Origin: Janthinobacterium sp. PAMC25594
GTDB taxonomy: Bacteria > Pseudomonadota > Gammaproteobacteria > Burkholderiales > Burkholderiaceae_D
Assembly: GCF_019443505.1 (NCBI RefSeq)
Contig: NZ_CP080377.1
Span: 3,658,001-3,722,000 of the forward strand
Length of the DNA stretch: 64,000 bases
Reading direction: 5' to 3'
The notes beneath the pieces were generated by a model. It was given only the letters and a program-made list of their open reading frames with translations, made no database searches and was not told the DNA's origin. Each line of letters begins with the position of its first letter. Within the stretch, counting starts at the first letter, position 1. Below, in pieces: positions 27,859 through 36,000 of the stretch. The position numbers were made by a program, and so were the translations under genes.

Positions 27859-27974
27859 AACGCCTAACAAAACCGTCGCGAGCGGCAGTGAGTTGTGGCT
27901 GAGAAGCGGAGCTGTGCGAATGCACAGTGAGCATCGGAGGCCGCAAATCGCGCCGCGCAGTAGGTTTGGTTAGG
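27859..27974. repeat. palindromic intergenic repeat, copy 2, interrupted by the IS481 element
   Basis: The repeat begins with CGCCTAACAAAACC and reaches GGTTTGGTTAGG at the IS border. It continues after the IS at 29076 with TGTTCCTAG, the last three bases being the cupin stop. The central hairpin CTGTGC-GAAT-GCACAG corresponds to, but differs from, that of copy 1. Joining the two sides with one GTTAGG removed restores a contiguous match to copy 1. The outer arms also resemble the RYYYAAC/GTTRRRY pattern of integron attC sites, but copy 1 does not, so I do not call it attC. Confidence 0.75.
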
Positions 27975-28965
27975 TGTCAAGACCGGCCTGGTTATATACG
28001 CGTTTAACGAATAATTCCGGCTTTTTCTCCTGCCATTTCTTCATCGCCTGAATCGGTGTTGCGTTATCCAAGGCGCGCTGGGGAATGTTGTGGTTGTAGA
28101 TTTTCAGGTAATTGCGCAGCGTCGATTCCAGTTCGGCCCGGGAGCCGAAACGAGTCTGGTTGACGACCTCGCTGATACGGCCATTGAAGCGTTCGACCAT
28201 GCCGTTGGTTTGCGGGTGACGCGGCGGAATCAATCGATGTTCGATCACCAATTGCTTGCACAGCACGTCAAAGACATGCTTGCCGCTCGGGATACGGTCG
28301 CCGCTGACAGGGTCTTTTTTCTTGCTGGTAAAACGGTCGGTGAACTGGCTGCCGTTGTCAGTGAGTAGTTTGACGATGGTGATCGGGCAAGCATTTTTCA
28401 GTTTGAGCAGGAAGTCGGTACTGCTGCTGTCGGACTGGTTGGCATAGATTTCCATGAAGACCCAGCGTGTGGCGCGGTCAATGGCGACGAACAGGTAACG
28501 GCGTTCGGTTTCATCGAGCATCTGCGGTAAGTACTTGATATCCATATGTAAAAAGCCCGGCTCGTAGTCCTTGAACGACTTTTTGGTAACCGGTTTGTCG
28601 TCTTCGAGTGCGGCCATTTTAAGCAAACTGGAGACACCATGGCGCCGCAAGCAGCGGCCCAGGGCGCCACGCGAAAGCGCCGGGTTGACGAACTCACGCG
28701 CCACCGCCAGCAAGTCGTCGGTGGGCAAAAGCAAGGTGGTGCGTAGCGCGATGACGACCAGTTCCTGCGCTGGCGTCAGCGTCGTATGCATGGTGTGGGG
28801 CCGGTGCGAACGGTCCTCGGCGCTGTCGCGGTTCTGCCATTTACGGATCGTCAGGCGGCTCACGTTATAGCGCTCGGCAAGCTCCCGTTGGGGCAGTGTC
28901 GAGTTGCGGATTTCTTCCCGGATCAGGTGGGTGGTGCGGGCTCGGCTGTGAAGGGCTTGGGTCAT
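27970..28965 (-). CDS. IS481-family DDE transposase
   Basis: A 331-aa transposase: an N-terminal HTH (REEIRNSTLPQRELAERYNV, then TIRKWQNRDSAEDRSHRPH) and an RNase H-like rve domain. The catalytic triad is visible: Asp in FLHMDIKYL, Asp in LLTDNGSQF and Glu in NGMVERFNG, with the C-terminal helix following. The reading frame runs through the IS end, and its last residue and TAA stop are formed by the 6-bp target duplication. It appears intact and possibly active. Confidence 0.93.
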   Translation of the reverse strand: MTQALHSRARTTHLIREEIRNSTLPQRELAERYNVSRLTIRKWQNRDSAEDRSHRPHTMHTTLTPAQELVVIALRTTLLLPTDDLLAVAREFVNPALSRGALGRCLRRHGVSSLLKMAALEDDKPVTKKSFKDYEPGFLHMDIKYLPQMLDETERRYLFVAIDRATRWVFMEIYANQSDSSSTDFLLKLKNACPITIVKLLTDNGSQFTDRFTSKKKDPVSGDRIPSGKHVFDVLCKQLVIEHRLIPPRHPQTNGMVERFNGRISEVVNQTRFGSRAELESTLRNYLKIYNHNIPQRALDNATPIQAMKKWQEKKPELFVKRVYNQAGLDT

Positions 28966-29069
28966 GGCGCTGGCGGTGAGGTGACAGGAATCAACAGTGT
29001 ACTCAACAGGCGCCTGGCTTTGAAGTAGGGCAAGCTGCGAATAGGAATATGATCACCCAATTCTAAACA
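27975..29069 (-). mobile_element. IS481-family insertion sequence with 6-bp target duplication
   Basis: The element is 1,095 bp. Its ends are imperfect inverted repeats, both starting TGT and sharing about 14 of the first 23 positions (TGTCAAGACCGG... and, on the other strand, TGTTTAGAATTGGG...). Flanking GTTAGG copies at 27969-27974 and 29070-29075 are the target duplication. It holds one transposase gene, read leftward. The insertion point lies within the outer arm of the intergenic repeat. The boundaries are supported by the restored repeat when the element and one duplication are removed. Confidence 0.85.
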
Positions 29070-29075
29070 GTTAGG
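29070..29075. repeat. right copy of IS target-site duplication (GTTAGG)
   Basis: Identical to 27969-27974 on the other side of the IS. Six bases lies within the range seen for IS481-family elements. Confidence 0.8.
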
Positions 29076-29080
29076 TGTTC

Positions 29081-29425
29081 CTAGCGCCCCGCCTTGGCCA
29101 TCAAGATCGTCAGCAGCAATAAACTGTCTTCGCGCGCTTCCAGCGCGTGCGCCTGGCCGCCGTGCAGATACAGCATCTGCCCCGGCCCCAGCAGGTGCAC
29201 GCCGCCATGCGCTTGCACCGCCACCTGCCCTTGCAGGCACAGCAGGGTGATTTCACCGAGCACATGATGCTCGGGCATGGTCTTGCCCTTGGGCATGCAC
29301 ATGCGGATCAATTCCAGCTCATCCGTTTTGGCCAGCGCGATGGCGGAAAACTGCGAGAGGTCGTCGCCGTCCCTGCGCAGTACCTCGATCACCTGTCCTG
29401 AACTTGCGTGCTCCAGCGCCATCAT
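29081..29425 (-). CDS. small cupin-domain protein
   Basis: A 114-residue single-domain cupin. Conserved motif 1 is around GKTMPEHHVLGEITLLCLQG (His-His and Glu as possible metal ligands) and motif 2 is GPGQMLYLHGGQAHALEA. Small cupins of this kind bind a metal or a small ligand and often act as sensors or simple enzymes; the substrate is not readable. The start is one of two adjacent ATGs (29425 or 29422) behind AAGGAG, which itself overlaps the end of the upstream gene, so the two are translationally coupled. The stop codon TAG joins the intergenic repeat. Confidence 0.78.
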   Translation of the reverse strand: MMALEHASSGQVIEVLRRDGDDLSQFSAIALAKTDELELIRMCMPKGKTMPEHHVLGEITLLCLQGQVAVQAHGGVHLLGPGQMLYLHGGQAHALEAREDSLLLLTILMAKAGR

Positions 29426-29440
29426 GTGCTCCTTCGGCAA

Positions 29441-30133
29441 TTACTCGGTGACTTCCTCCGGCTCTTTCGCGCCGCGCATCCACTCGACCAGCGGCCACGC
29501 ATCCTTCAAGCCTTCCGCCAGGGTCGGCAGCAGTTTTTCCGGTTCGTTGACGGGCAGCGGTATTTCGGTCCAGACAAAAAAGCTCTTCAGCTTGATGAAT
29601 TCGATATGTTCGGCATCCGCGTCAAACCCCTTGGGCGGGCGCTGCAACTTGCCCTCGTTCTGAATCGTGCCGAAACGGGCCTTTAAACGCTTATTTTTCA
29701 GCACTTTGGAAAAACCTGGCGCGTCGTTGAGCATATGCTCGCGCAGCGCCTTCAGGCGACCCGGCGGCGGCATGTATTCGCCGGCGCCGAACAGCAGCTT
29801 GCCCTGGCCATCGATCTGCAGATAATACGTGGGACCGCCCGCCTTGCTGGGGCGGCGCATGTCGTTCGGCGCGATGGCGGCCGAAAAACGCGTTTTATAC
29901 GGGCTCTTGTCGTGCGCGAAACGCACGTCGCGGTTGATGCGGAACAAGGCCTTCTTCGGATTGCAGTACTTCACGGCCGGATCGAACTTGCCCAGCTCGC
30001 CGATCAGCGACGTCACCACGGCGAGGAATTCCTCGCGCAGGATGTCGTAGCGGGGCTTGTTCATGACAAACCAGGGACGGTTGTTGTTGTCGCTCAGTTC
30101 ACGTAAAAATTGGGTCAAATCACGCACATGCAT
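29441..30133 (-). CDS. DUF2461 (TIGR02453) family protein
   Basis: A 230-aa cytoplasmic protein of the DUF2461 family. Diagnostic pieces are LSDNNNRPWFVMNKPRYD at the N-terminus, LFRINRDVRFAHDKSPYKT in the middle, YYLQIDGQGKLLFGAGEYMP, and LKNKRLKARFGT. The function of the family is unknown. It is read leftward and followed immediately by the cupin gene, whose ribosome binding site lies right behind this stop codon. Confidence 0.85.
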   Translation of the reverse strand: MHVRDLTQFLRELSDNNNRPWFVMNKPRYDILREEFLAVVTSLIGELGKFDPAVKYCNPKKALFRINRDVRFAHDKSPYKTRFSAAIAPNDMRRPSKAGGPTYYLQIDGQGKLLFGAGEYMPPPGRLKALREHMLNDAPGFSKVLKNKRLKARFGTIQNEGKLQRPPKGFDADAEHIEFIKLKSFFVWTEIPLPVNEPEKLLPTLAEGLKDAWPLVEWMRGAKEPEEVTE

Positions 30134-30154
30134 GTGTCAAATTCCGATCAGCAA

Positions 30155-31315
30155 CTATTTGGAAAGCTCTTTCGGGAGGGGGCGCTTGCCCACCAGCACG
30201 TCGAGCGCCGCTTCGCGATTCTTGCGCAGCACCGTCATTTTAGCTTTTCCGCCGGGCGGCAGTTGGGCGATCAGGTTCAGCATTTCCGTCGTGTCGCCGA
30301 CGGGCTTGCCTTCCACCGTCAGCAGGATGTCGCCGGGCACGATGCCCGCCTTGTCGGCCGGGCCGTTGCGCACCACGCCGGCGATGATGGCGCCGCTGGT
30401 GCGCTGCAGGTTGAAGCTTTGCGCCAGCTCGGGCGTGATGTCCTGCGTTTCCACGCCGATCCAGCCGCGCACCACGTGGCCGTCCTTGATGATGGCTTCC
30501 ATCACCGTCTTGGCCGTCGAGACGGGAATGGCGAAGCCGATGCCGACGGAACCGCCACTTTGCGAGTAAATCGCCGTATTGATGCCGATCAAGTTGCCGC
30601 GCGTATCGACCAGGGCGCCGCCCGAGTTGCCGAAGTTGATGGCCGCATCCGTCTGGATGAAGTTTTCAAAGCTGTTGATGTGCAGGTTGTTGCGGCCCAG
30701 GGCGGAGATGATGCCCATGGTCACCGTCTGGCCCACGCCGAACGGGTTGCCGATGGCCAGCACCACATCGCCCACGCGTGCCAGCTCCGACTGGCCCAGC
30801 ACGATGACGGGCAACTTGTCGAGGTTGATCTTGATAACGGCCAGGTCCGTTTCCGGGTCCAGGCCCACCACCTTGGCCGGCGCCTTGCGGCCATCGGTGA
30901 GCACCACTTCGATTTCGTCGGCGCCTTCGACCACATGGTTGTTGGTCAGCACATAGCCTTCATGGCTGACGATGACGCCCGAGCCGAGGCTGTTTTTCAA
31001 GTCCTCGCCATCCTCGCCGTCCGGGTCGCGGTCGCCGAAGAAACGTTTGAAGAAGGGATCGCGCGCCAGCGGATGGGCGCCGCGCTTGGGCACTTGCAGG
31101 GTGAGGATGTTGACGACGGCGGGCATGGCGCGCGCCGCCGCGTCGCGGTAGGAACCGGGCGCCAGGCTGCTCGACGCCGTTTCCACCACGGGCACCGGCT
31201 TGGCGGGGGAGCCTAGTTGCTGTACCCGGCTGGCCGGGCGCAGCGCACCGTACACAAAGTACAGCGCCAACGCGATCGTCACGGTTTGCGCAAACAATAA
31301 CCAGAATCGTCGCAT
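30155..31315 (-). CDS. membrane-anchored DegS/HtrA-type serine protease with one PDZ
   Basis: A 386-aa protein with an uncleaved N-terminal transmembrane helix (about 5-25), a trypsin-like domain and one PDZ domain (about 285-370), the architecture of DegS/AlgW-type site-1 proteases of the envelope stress pathway. The catalytic triad is visible: His in TNNHVVEG, Asp in DPETDLAVIKI and Ser in FGNSGGALVD. In this lineage the annotation 'Do family' or 'AlgW-like' would also fit; cleavage of an RseA/MucA-like anti-sigma factor is inferred from family knowledge only. Confidence 0.9.
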   Translation of the reverse strand: MRRFWLLFAQTVTIALALYFVYGALRPASRVQQLGSPAKPVPVVETASSSLAPGSYRDAAARAMPAVVNILTLQVPKRGAHPLARDPFFKRFFGDRDPDGEDGEDLKNSLGSGVIVSHEGYVLTNNHVVEGADEIEVVLTDGRKAPAKVVGLDPETDLAVIKINLDKLPVIVLGQSELARVGDVVLAIGNPFGVGQTVTMGIISALGRNNLHINSFENFIQTDAAINFGNSGGALVDTRGNLIGINTAIYSQSGGSVGIGFAIPVSTAKTVMEAIIKDGHVVRGWIGVETQDITPELAQSFNLQRTSGAIIAGVVRNGPADKAGIVPGDILLTVEGKPVGDTTEMLNLIAQLPPGGKAKMTVLRKNREAALDVLVGKRPLPKELSK

Positions 31316-31354
31316 AGTTCTCTGCCCAGGTCAGCCGGCCGGTGCCGGAACGAC

Positions 31355-31804
31355 TTATTTTGCCAGATTGTTGCTGTTGCGTGCGTTCTGCTGCAGGGAG
31401 TCGCGGATTTCGCGCAGCAGCACGATGTCTTCCGGCGTGGCCGGCGCCGGTGCCGGCGCGACCGGTTCGCTGCGGCGGGCCTTGTTCATCAGGCGCACCA
31501 TCTGGAAGATGATAAAGGCAAGAATGATAAAGTTAAGCAAAATGGTCAGAAAGTTACCGTAGGCCAGCACGGCGCCCGCCTTTTTGGCTTCCACCAGCGT
31601 CATTGTCGTGGCCTGGCCATTCAGGGGCAGGTAGTAATTGGCGAAATCGAGGCCGCCGAAAATGCGGCCGATGGGCGGCATGATCACGTCTTGCACCAGG
31701 GAATCGACAATCTTGCCGAAGGCGCCGCCGATGATGACACCGACCGCCAGATCGACGACGTTGCCTTTCATTGCAAATTCTTTAAATTCCTTCATCATTG
31801 CCAT
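31355..31804 (-). CDS. mscL: large-conductance mechanosensitive channel MscL
   Basis: MscL opens under membrane tension and protects against hypo-osmotic shock. The amphipathic N-terminal helix ([17 protein letters not shown]), TM1 with the pore glycines ([17 protein letters not shown]), the periplasmic loop, TM2 ([20 protein letters not shown]) and a cytoplasmic C-terminal bundle after a Pro/Ala linker ([19 protein letters not shown]) are all present. Length is 149 aa. The ATG at 31804 has GGAGAAATTC just upstream. It is divergent from petA. Confidence 0.96.
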   Translation of the reverse strand: MAMMKEFKEFAMKGNVVDLAVGVIIGGAFGKIVDSLVQDVIMPPIGRIFGGLDFANYYLPLNGQATTMTLVEAKKAGAVLAYGNFLTILLNFIILAFIIFQMVRLMNKARRSEPVAPAPAPATPEDIVLLREIRDSLQQNARNSNNLAK

Positions 31805-32216
31805 GAATTTCTCCTTCGGATAGATATAAAAACATGCCGATCATACTATTGATTCCCAGTGCCACCAACTTGTGGTTGTTGGCGAGACCAATTCGTGCAC
31901 AGCCGGGCGCATCTAGTTCGAAAGAACTAGCCACCTCCTGCAAAAGTATATAAATTATGGTACAAGCAACGTTTTTGTTCTATTCGTTGTTTGCTTCACT
32001 TATAATTTGCGGTTGCCAGAAGTGGATTTTTCACTTCCGGATAATCAACAAGAAACTGGCACGGGCTGCGCCATTGGCCGAAGTTCCGCAGGGATGTTGC
32101 CACTTTACCGCGCAAAGACGCGGGTTGCGGCAATCAGTGGGAAAGAGCTTCGGCGACGGGTTTTTCGCGGCTGCCACTCATAATAAAGATTCGCATTTTG
32201 ACTGATTGGGGTTTGC
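31805..32216. promoter_or_regulatory. divergent promoter region between mscL and petA
   Basis: About 410 bases without a believable gene. A perfect TATAAT at 32001-32006 is the likely petA -10. CTAGTTC-GAAA-GAACTAG (31912-31930) is a perfect hairpin with a GAAA tetraloop on the mscL side, and GAAGTG...CACTTC forms a second small hairpin near 32020. An 82-residue open frame starting at 31957 has no ribosome site and is probably chance. Confidence 0.5.
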
Positions 32217-32825
32217 ATGAGTAACGAAAAGCAGGTCGATTCAGGCCGTCGCGGCTTGCTCGTCGCCACGTGCGCGGCGGGCAGTGTAGTTGGATTGGCA
32301 ACCGCGGGAGCCTTGGTAAGCACCTTCCAGCCGTCGGAGCGCGCGAAAGCGGCTGGCGCGCCCGTCGAAGTAGACATCACCACCTTGCAACCCGGCGAAA
32401 TGCGCACCGTCGAATGGCGCGGCAAGCCGGTCTGGATTCTGAAGCGCACGCCGGAAATGATCGCGTCCCTGAAAAAGACCGACGGCAAAGTCGCCGATGC
32501 CAATTCACAACGCAATCCCGCCGAATTCACACCCGAATACTGCATGAACGAAGCACGCTCGATCAAGCCTGAAATTCTCGTCGCCGTCGGCATCTGCACC
32601 CACCTGGGCTGCTCCCCTTCCTCGAAATTTACCCCCGGCCCGCAACCGTCGCTGCCCGATGACTGGGAAGGCGGCTTCCTGTGCCCTTGCCACGGCTCCA
32701 CCTTCGACATGGCCGGCCGCGTGTTCAAGAACAAGCCGGCGCCGGACAACCTGCAAGTGCCGCGCCATATGTACCTGAGCGACACCAAATTGCTGATAGG
32801 TAAAGACGAGAAAGGCGAGGCTTGA
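32217..32825 (+). CDS. petA: ubiquinol-cytochrome c reductase Rieske iron-sulfur subunit
   Basis: The Rieske protein of the cytochrome bc1 complex passes electrons from ubiquinol to cytochrome c1. It has a twin-arginine-type start (GRRGLLVATCAAGSVVG) that is also the membrane anchor, and the [2Fe-2S] ligand boxes CTHLGC and CPCHGS. Length is 202 aa. The stop codon lies two bases before the petB ATG, the usual petABC operon arrangement. Confidence 0.97.
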   Translation: MSNEKQVDSGRRGLLVATCAAGSVVGLATAGALVSTFQPSERAKAAGAPVEVDITTLQPGEMRTVEWRGKPVWILKRTPEMIASLKKTDGKVADANSQRNPAEFTPEYCMNEARSIKPEILVAVGICTHLGCSPSSKFTPGPQPSLPDDWEGGFLCPCHGSTFDMAGRVFKNKPAPDNLQVPRHMYLSDTKLLIGKDEKGEA

Positions 32826-32827
32826 TC

Positions 32828-34240
32828 ATGGCTGCTTTCAAAGAAACGAAGTTCCCGGCAGACGCTCCCGTCGCCGAAAAAGCGCTGGGCTGGGTCGATG
32901 ACCGCTTTCCCCTGACCAAGCTGTGGAACGACCAATGGGGCAAATACTACGCCCCGAAAAACTTCAATTTCTGGTACATCTTCGGCTCGCTGGCCATGCT
33001 GGTGCTGGTCTTGCAGATCGTCACCGGCATCTTCCTGACCATGCATTACAAACCGGATGCGGCCCTGGCCTTCAATTCCGTCGAGTACATCATGCGCGAA
33101 GTACCGTGGGGCTGGCTGGTGCGCTACATGCACTCGACGGGCGCCTCGGCCTTCTTCATCATCGTCTACCTGCACATGACGCGCGCCCTGCTGTACGGTT
33201 CGTACCGCAAGCCGCGTGAGCTGATCTGGCTGTTCGGTTTCGCCATCTTCCTGTGCCTGATGGCCGAAGCGTTCTTCGGCTACCTGCTGCCATGGGGCCA
33301 GATGTCGTACTGGGGCGCGCAAGTGATCGTCAACCTGTTTGGCGCCATCCCGTTCATCGGCCCTGACCTGTCGTTGTGGATCCGCGGCGACTATGTCGTC
33401 TCCGACGCGACCCTGAACCGCTTCTTCGCCTTCCACGTGATCGCCATCCCGCTGGTACTGCTGGGCTTGGTTGCAGCGCACTTGATCGCCCTGCATGAAG
33501 TCGGTTCGAGCAATCCGGACGGCATCGAAGTGAAGGAAAACCTGGGCGCCGACGGCCACCCGGTCGATTCGATCCCTTCGCATCCATACTACACCGTGCA
33601 CGACCTGTTCGGCGTATCGATCTTCCTCGTCATTTTCAGCGCCGTTGTGTTCTTCGCGCCGGAAATGGGCGGTTACTTCCTGGAATACAACAACTTCCTG
33701 CCCGGCGATTCGCTGAAGACCCCGCTGCACATCGCGCCAACCTGGTACTTCACGCCGTTCTACTCGGTGCTGCGTGCCACCACGGCCGACTTCATGTACG
33801 TGCTGATGGGTGCCGTGGCGGCCTACGTGGTGTTCATCTGGCTCAAATCGCGCCTGTCGACGACCGTCAAGTCGGCCATCGCCGGCATCGCCATCGTCGC
33901 CATCATCGGCATGCTGCCGCAGGTGCTCGATGCGAAATTCTGGGGCGTGGTGTTCTTCGGCGGTTCCGTCGTGATCCTGGCCTTCCTGCCATGGCTCGAC
34001 CATTCGCCCGTGAAATCGATCCGCTACCGTCCGAGCTGGCACAAATATGTGTACGCCATCTTCGGCCTGTCGTTCCTGATCCTCGGCTACCTCGGTACCC
34101 AGGCGCCAACGGATGCGAAAACCATCGTGTCGCAAGTGTGCACCCTGATTTACTTCAGCTTCTTCCTGCTGATGCCATGGTGGAGTGCCATGGGCAAGTT
34201 CAAGACCGTGCCGTCGCGTGTGACGTTTCACCCGCACTAA
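32828..34240 (+). CDS. petB: cytochrome b subunit of the bc1 complex
   Basis: A 470-aa polytopic membrane protein with eight predicted helices. It carries the heme b histidine motifs in the helices containing YMHSTGASAFFIIVYLHM and FAFHVIAIPLVLLGLVAAH, the Qo-site PEWY-equivalent region in the APTWYFTPFYS stretch, and a C-terminal extension usual for bacterial cytochrome b. It binds both hemes b and the two quinone sites. The start is the ATG at 32828; a TTG two codons earlier is unlikely. It is co-transcribed with petA and petC. Confidence 0.97.
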   Translation: MAAFKETKFPADAPVAEKALGWVDDRFPLTKLWNDQWGKYYAPKNFNFWYIFGSLAMLVLVLQIVTGIFLTMHYKPDAALAFNSVEYIMREVPWGWLVRYMHSTGASAFFIIVYLHMTRALLYGSYRKPRELIWLFGFAIFLCLMAEAFFGYLLPWGQMSYWGAQVIVNLFGAIPFIGPDLSLWIRGDYVVSDATLNRFFAFHVIAIPLVLLGLVAAHLIALHEVGSSNPDGIEVKENLGADGHPVDSIPSHPYYTVHDLFGVSIFLVIFSAVVFFAPEMGGYFLEYNNFLPGDSLKTPLHIAPTWYFTPFYSVLRATTADFMYVLMGAVAAYVVFIWLKSRLSTTVKSAIAGIAIVAIIGMLPQVLDAKFWGVVFFGGSVVILAFLPWLDHSPVKSIRYRPSWHKYVYAIFGLSFLILGYLGTQAPTDAKTIVSQVCTLIYFSFFLLMPWWSAMGKFKTVPSRVTFHPH

Positions 34241-34276
34241 GCCGCTCTCACGCCACGCTCAAAGGACATACATCAT

Positions 34277-35041
34277 ATGAAGATTGCAAAAAAACTGCTC
34301 GCCATCCTGGCACTCGTGCCCGCCATGGCTCTCGCCAGCGAAGGCGGCTTTCCGCTGGACAAGGCACCTGACCGCCAGACCAACATGGCGGCGCTGCAAC
34401 ACGGCGCCAAATTGTTCGTCAACTATTGCTTGAATTGCCACGCCGCCGTGTCGATGCGCTACAACCGCCTGCGCGACCTGGGTTTGACGGAAGACCAGAT
34501 CAAGCAGAATCTGTTGTTCTCAGGCGATAAAGTCGGCGACTTGATGACGACCAGCCTGGCACCGCAGGACGCCAAGGCCTTCTTTGGCGTCGTACCGCCG
34601 GATTTGTCGGTAATTTCGCGTGCGAAATCATCTTCCGCTGGCACTGGCGGCGACTACCTGTATACTTACCTGCGTACGTTCTATAAAGACGACACTCGGC
34701 CGACCGGCTGGAACAACATGGTCGTGCCGAATGTTGCCATGCCGCATGTATTATGGGAATTGCAAGGTGTCCAGACTGCCAAGTTCGTGGAAGAGACAGA
34801 TCCCCACGAGCCCAGCAAGAAGATCCACAAATTTGCAGGCTTCGAGCAGGTCAAGCCCGGCACGTTGAACAAGATCGAGTATGACAATGCGGTAGCCGAC
34901 CTGGTCGGCTACATGGAGTGGATGGCCGAACCGGCACAGCAAACACGCAAACGCCTGGGCGTATGGGTGCTGCTGTTCCTGTCGGTCTTCGCTCTGCTGG
35001 CATGGCGCCTTAACGCGTCGTTCTGGAAGGAAGTCAAATAA
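34277..35041 (+). CDS. petC: cytochrome c1 subunit of the bc1 complex
   Basis: A 254-aa precursor with a cleavable signal peptide (about 1-20), one c-type heme site CLNCH at residues 51-55, the axial methionine region (VVPNVAMPHVLW) and a C-terminal transmembrane anchor (LGVWVLLFLSVFALLAWRLN). It carries electrons from the Rieske centre to soluble cytochrome c in the periplasm. It is the last gene of the pet operon and is followed by a strong terminator. Confidence 0.97.
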   Translation: MKIAKKLLAILALVPAMALASEGGFPLDKAPDRQTNMAALQHGAKLFVNYCLNCHAAVSMRYNRLRDLGLTEDQIKQNLLFSGDKVGDLMTTSLAPQDAKAFFGVVPPDLSVISRAKSSSAGTGGDYLYTYLRTFYKDDTRPTGWNNMVVPNVAMPHVLWELQGVQTAKFVEETDPHEPSKKIHKFAGFEQVKPGTLNKIEYDNAVADLVGYMEWMAEPAQQTRKRLGVWVLLFLSVFALLAWRLNASFWKEVK

Positions 35042-35109
35042 GTGAGGCGCCGGCCATAGGCCGGTTTATGCCTGTTTCTGCGTTGTCCGCATGAGTGGAC
35101 AAGCGACCT

Positions 35110-35140
35110 GGGGTGAGCCGTTCGCGGCTTCACCCCCTTT
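35110..35140 (+). terminator. terminator between petC and sspA
   Basis: GGGGTGAGCCG-TTCG-CGGCTTCACCCC forms a long stem with a single bulge and a UUCG tetraloop, followed by CTTTGTTT. It separates the pet operon from sspA. Confidence 0.75.
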
Positions 35141-35161
35141 GTTTCTAAGGAACTATAAAAA

Positions 35162-35773
35162 ATGATGGTTCTCTATTCGGGTACAACCTGCCCATTTTCG
35201 CAACGCTGCCGCCTGGTCCTGTTTGAAAAAGGCATGGACTTCGAAGTGCGCGACGTCGACCTGTTCAACAAACCGGAAGACATTTCGACCATGAACCCGT
35301 ATGGCCAGGTGCCTATCCTGGTCGAGCGCGAACTGATCCTGTATGAATCGAACATCATCAACGAGTACATCGATGAGCGCTTCCCGCATCCGCAACTGAT
35401 GCCGGCCGATCCGCTGATGCGTGCCCGCGCGCGCCTGATGCTGTTCAATTTCGAAAAAGAACTGTTCGTGCACGTGCACGTGCTGGAAAGCGAACGCGCC
35501 AAGAGCAACGACAAGGCCCACGACAAGGCACGCGCGGAAATCCGCGACCGCCTGACGACCCTGGCGCCGCTGTTCCTGAAAAACAAGTACATGCTGGGCG
35601 ACGAATTCTCGATGCTCGACGTGGCTGTCGCGCCGCTGCTGTGGCGCCTGGACCACTACGGCATCGAACTGTCGAAGACGGCCGCGCCGCTGATGAAATA
35701 CGCCGAACGCATCTTCTCGCGTCCTGCGTACATCGAAGCGCTGACGCCATCCGAGAAAGTGATGCGCCGCTAA
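35162..35773 (+). CDS. sspA: stringent starvation protein A (GST fold)
   Basis: SspA binds RNA polymerase with sigma-70 and alters promoter use in starvation and acid stress. The 203-aa protein has an N-terminal thioredoxin-like GST domain (YSGTTCPFSQRCRLVLFEKG) and a helical C-terminal domain (LFNFEKELFVHVHVLESERA, FSMLDVAVAPLLWRLDHYGI). SspA proteins lack GST activity. An unusual 124-bp inverted-repeat element starts directly after its stop, before sspB. Confidence 0.94.
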   Translation: MMVLYSGTTCPFSQRCRLVLFEKGMDFEVRDVDLFNKPEDISTMNPYGQVPILVERELILYESNIINEYIDERFPHPQLMPADPLMRARARLMLFNFEKELFVHVHVLESERAKSNDKAHDKARAEIRDRLTTLAPLFLKNKYMLGDEFSMLDVAVAPLLWRLDHYGIELSKTAAPLMKYAERIFSRPAYIEALTPSEKVMRR

Positions 35774-35897
35774 AAGATATCCCCATAAAGCTACTGCGCA
35801 GCCCGCTCTCGACTTGGCGTTACTCGCCGTACTTAAAGTACGGCTGCGTTACTGAAGCCGATATCGGACTTGCTCGCTACGCTTTCTGGGGCATCTT
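35774..35897. repeat. 124-bp MITE-like palindromic element between sspA and sspB
   Basis: Terminal inverted repeats of about 17 bp (AAGATATCCCCATAAAGC at the left, GCTTTCTGGGGCATCTT at the right) enclose further palindromes, including CCGTACT-TAA-AGTACGG (around 35829-35846) and CCGATATCGG. It begins on the base after the sspA stop. It does not match the repeats near secB, but has the same placement and palindromic design. It is probably a small non-autonomous repeat or a transcript-end structure. Confidence 0.7.
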
Positions 35898-36000
35898 GGG
35901 CCATGTGTTAAAGTTGTTTTTTGCGCTGTCCCAGTCTTTTGAACTACCGGTGCGCCCGCCTCATGCTTGATGGGGGCGCTCCCGCCTCACAGTGCCTACC

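Noticed and set aside
27859..29083. Integron attC site with gene cassettes
   Set aside because: Copy 2 of the intergenic repeat fits the RYYYAAC...GTTRRRY pattern, but copy 1 does not, there is no integrase of the IntI type, and the neighbouring genes are core housekeeping genes.
31957..32205. 82-codon frame ahead of petA
   Set aside because: No ribosome site, overlaps the likely petA promoter, composition not protein-like.
32105..34237. 710-codon open frame on the minus strand
   Set aside because: It is the antisense shadow of petA and petB, which are unmistakable; its composition (His/Arg/Asp-rich) is typical of a complementary frame in GC-rich DNA.
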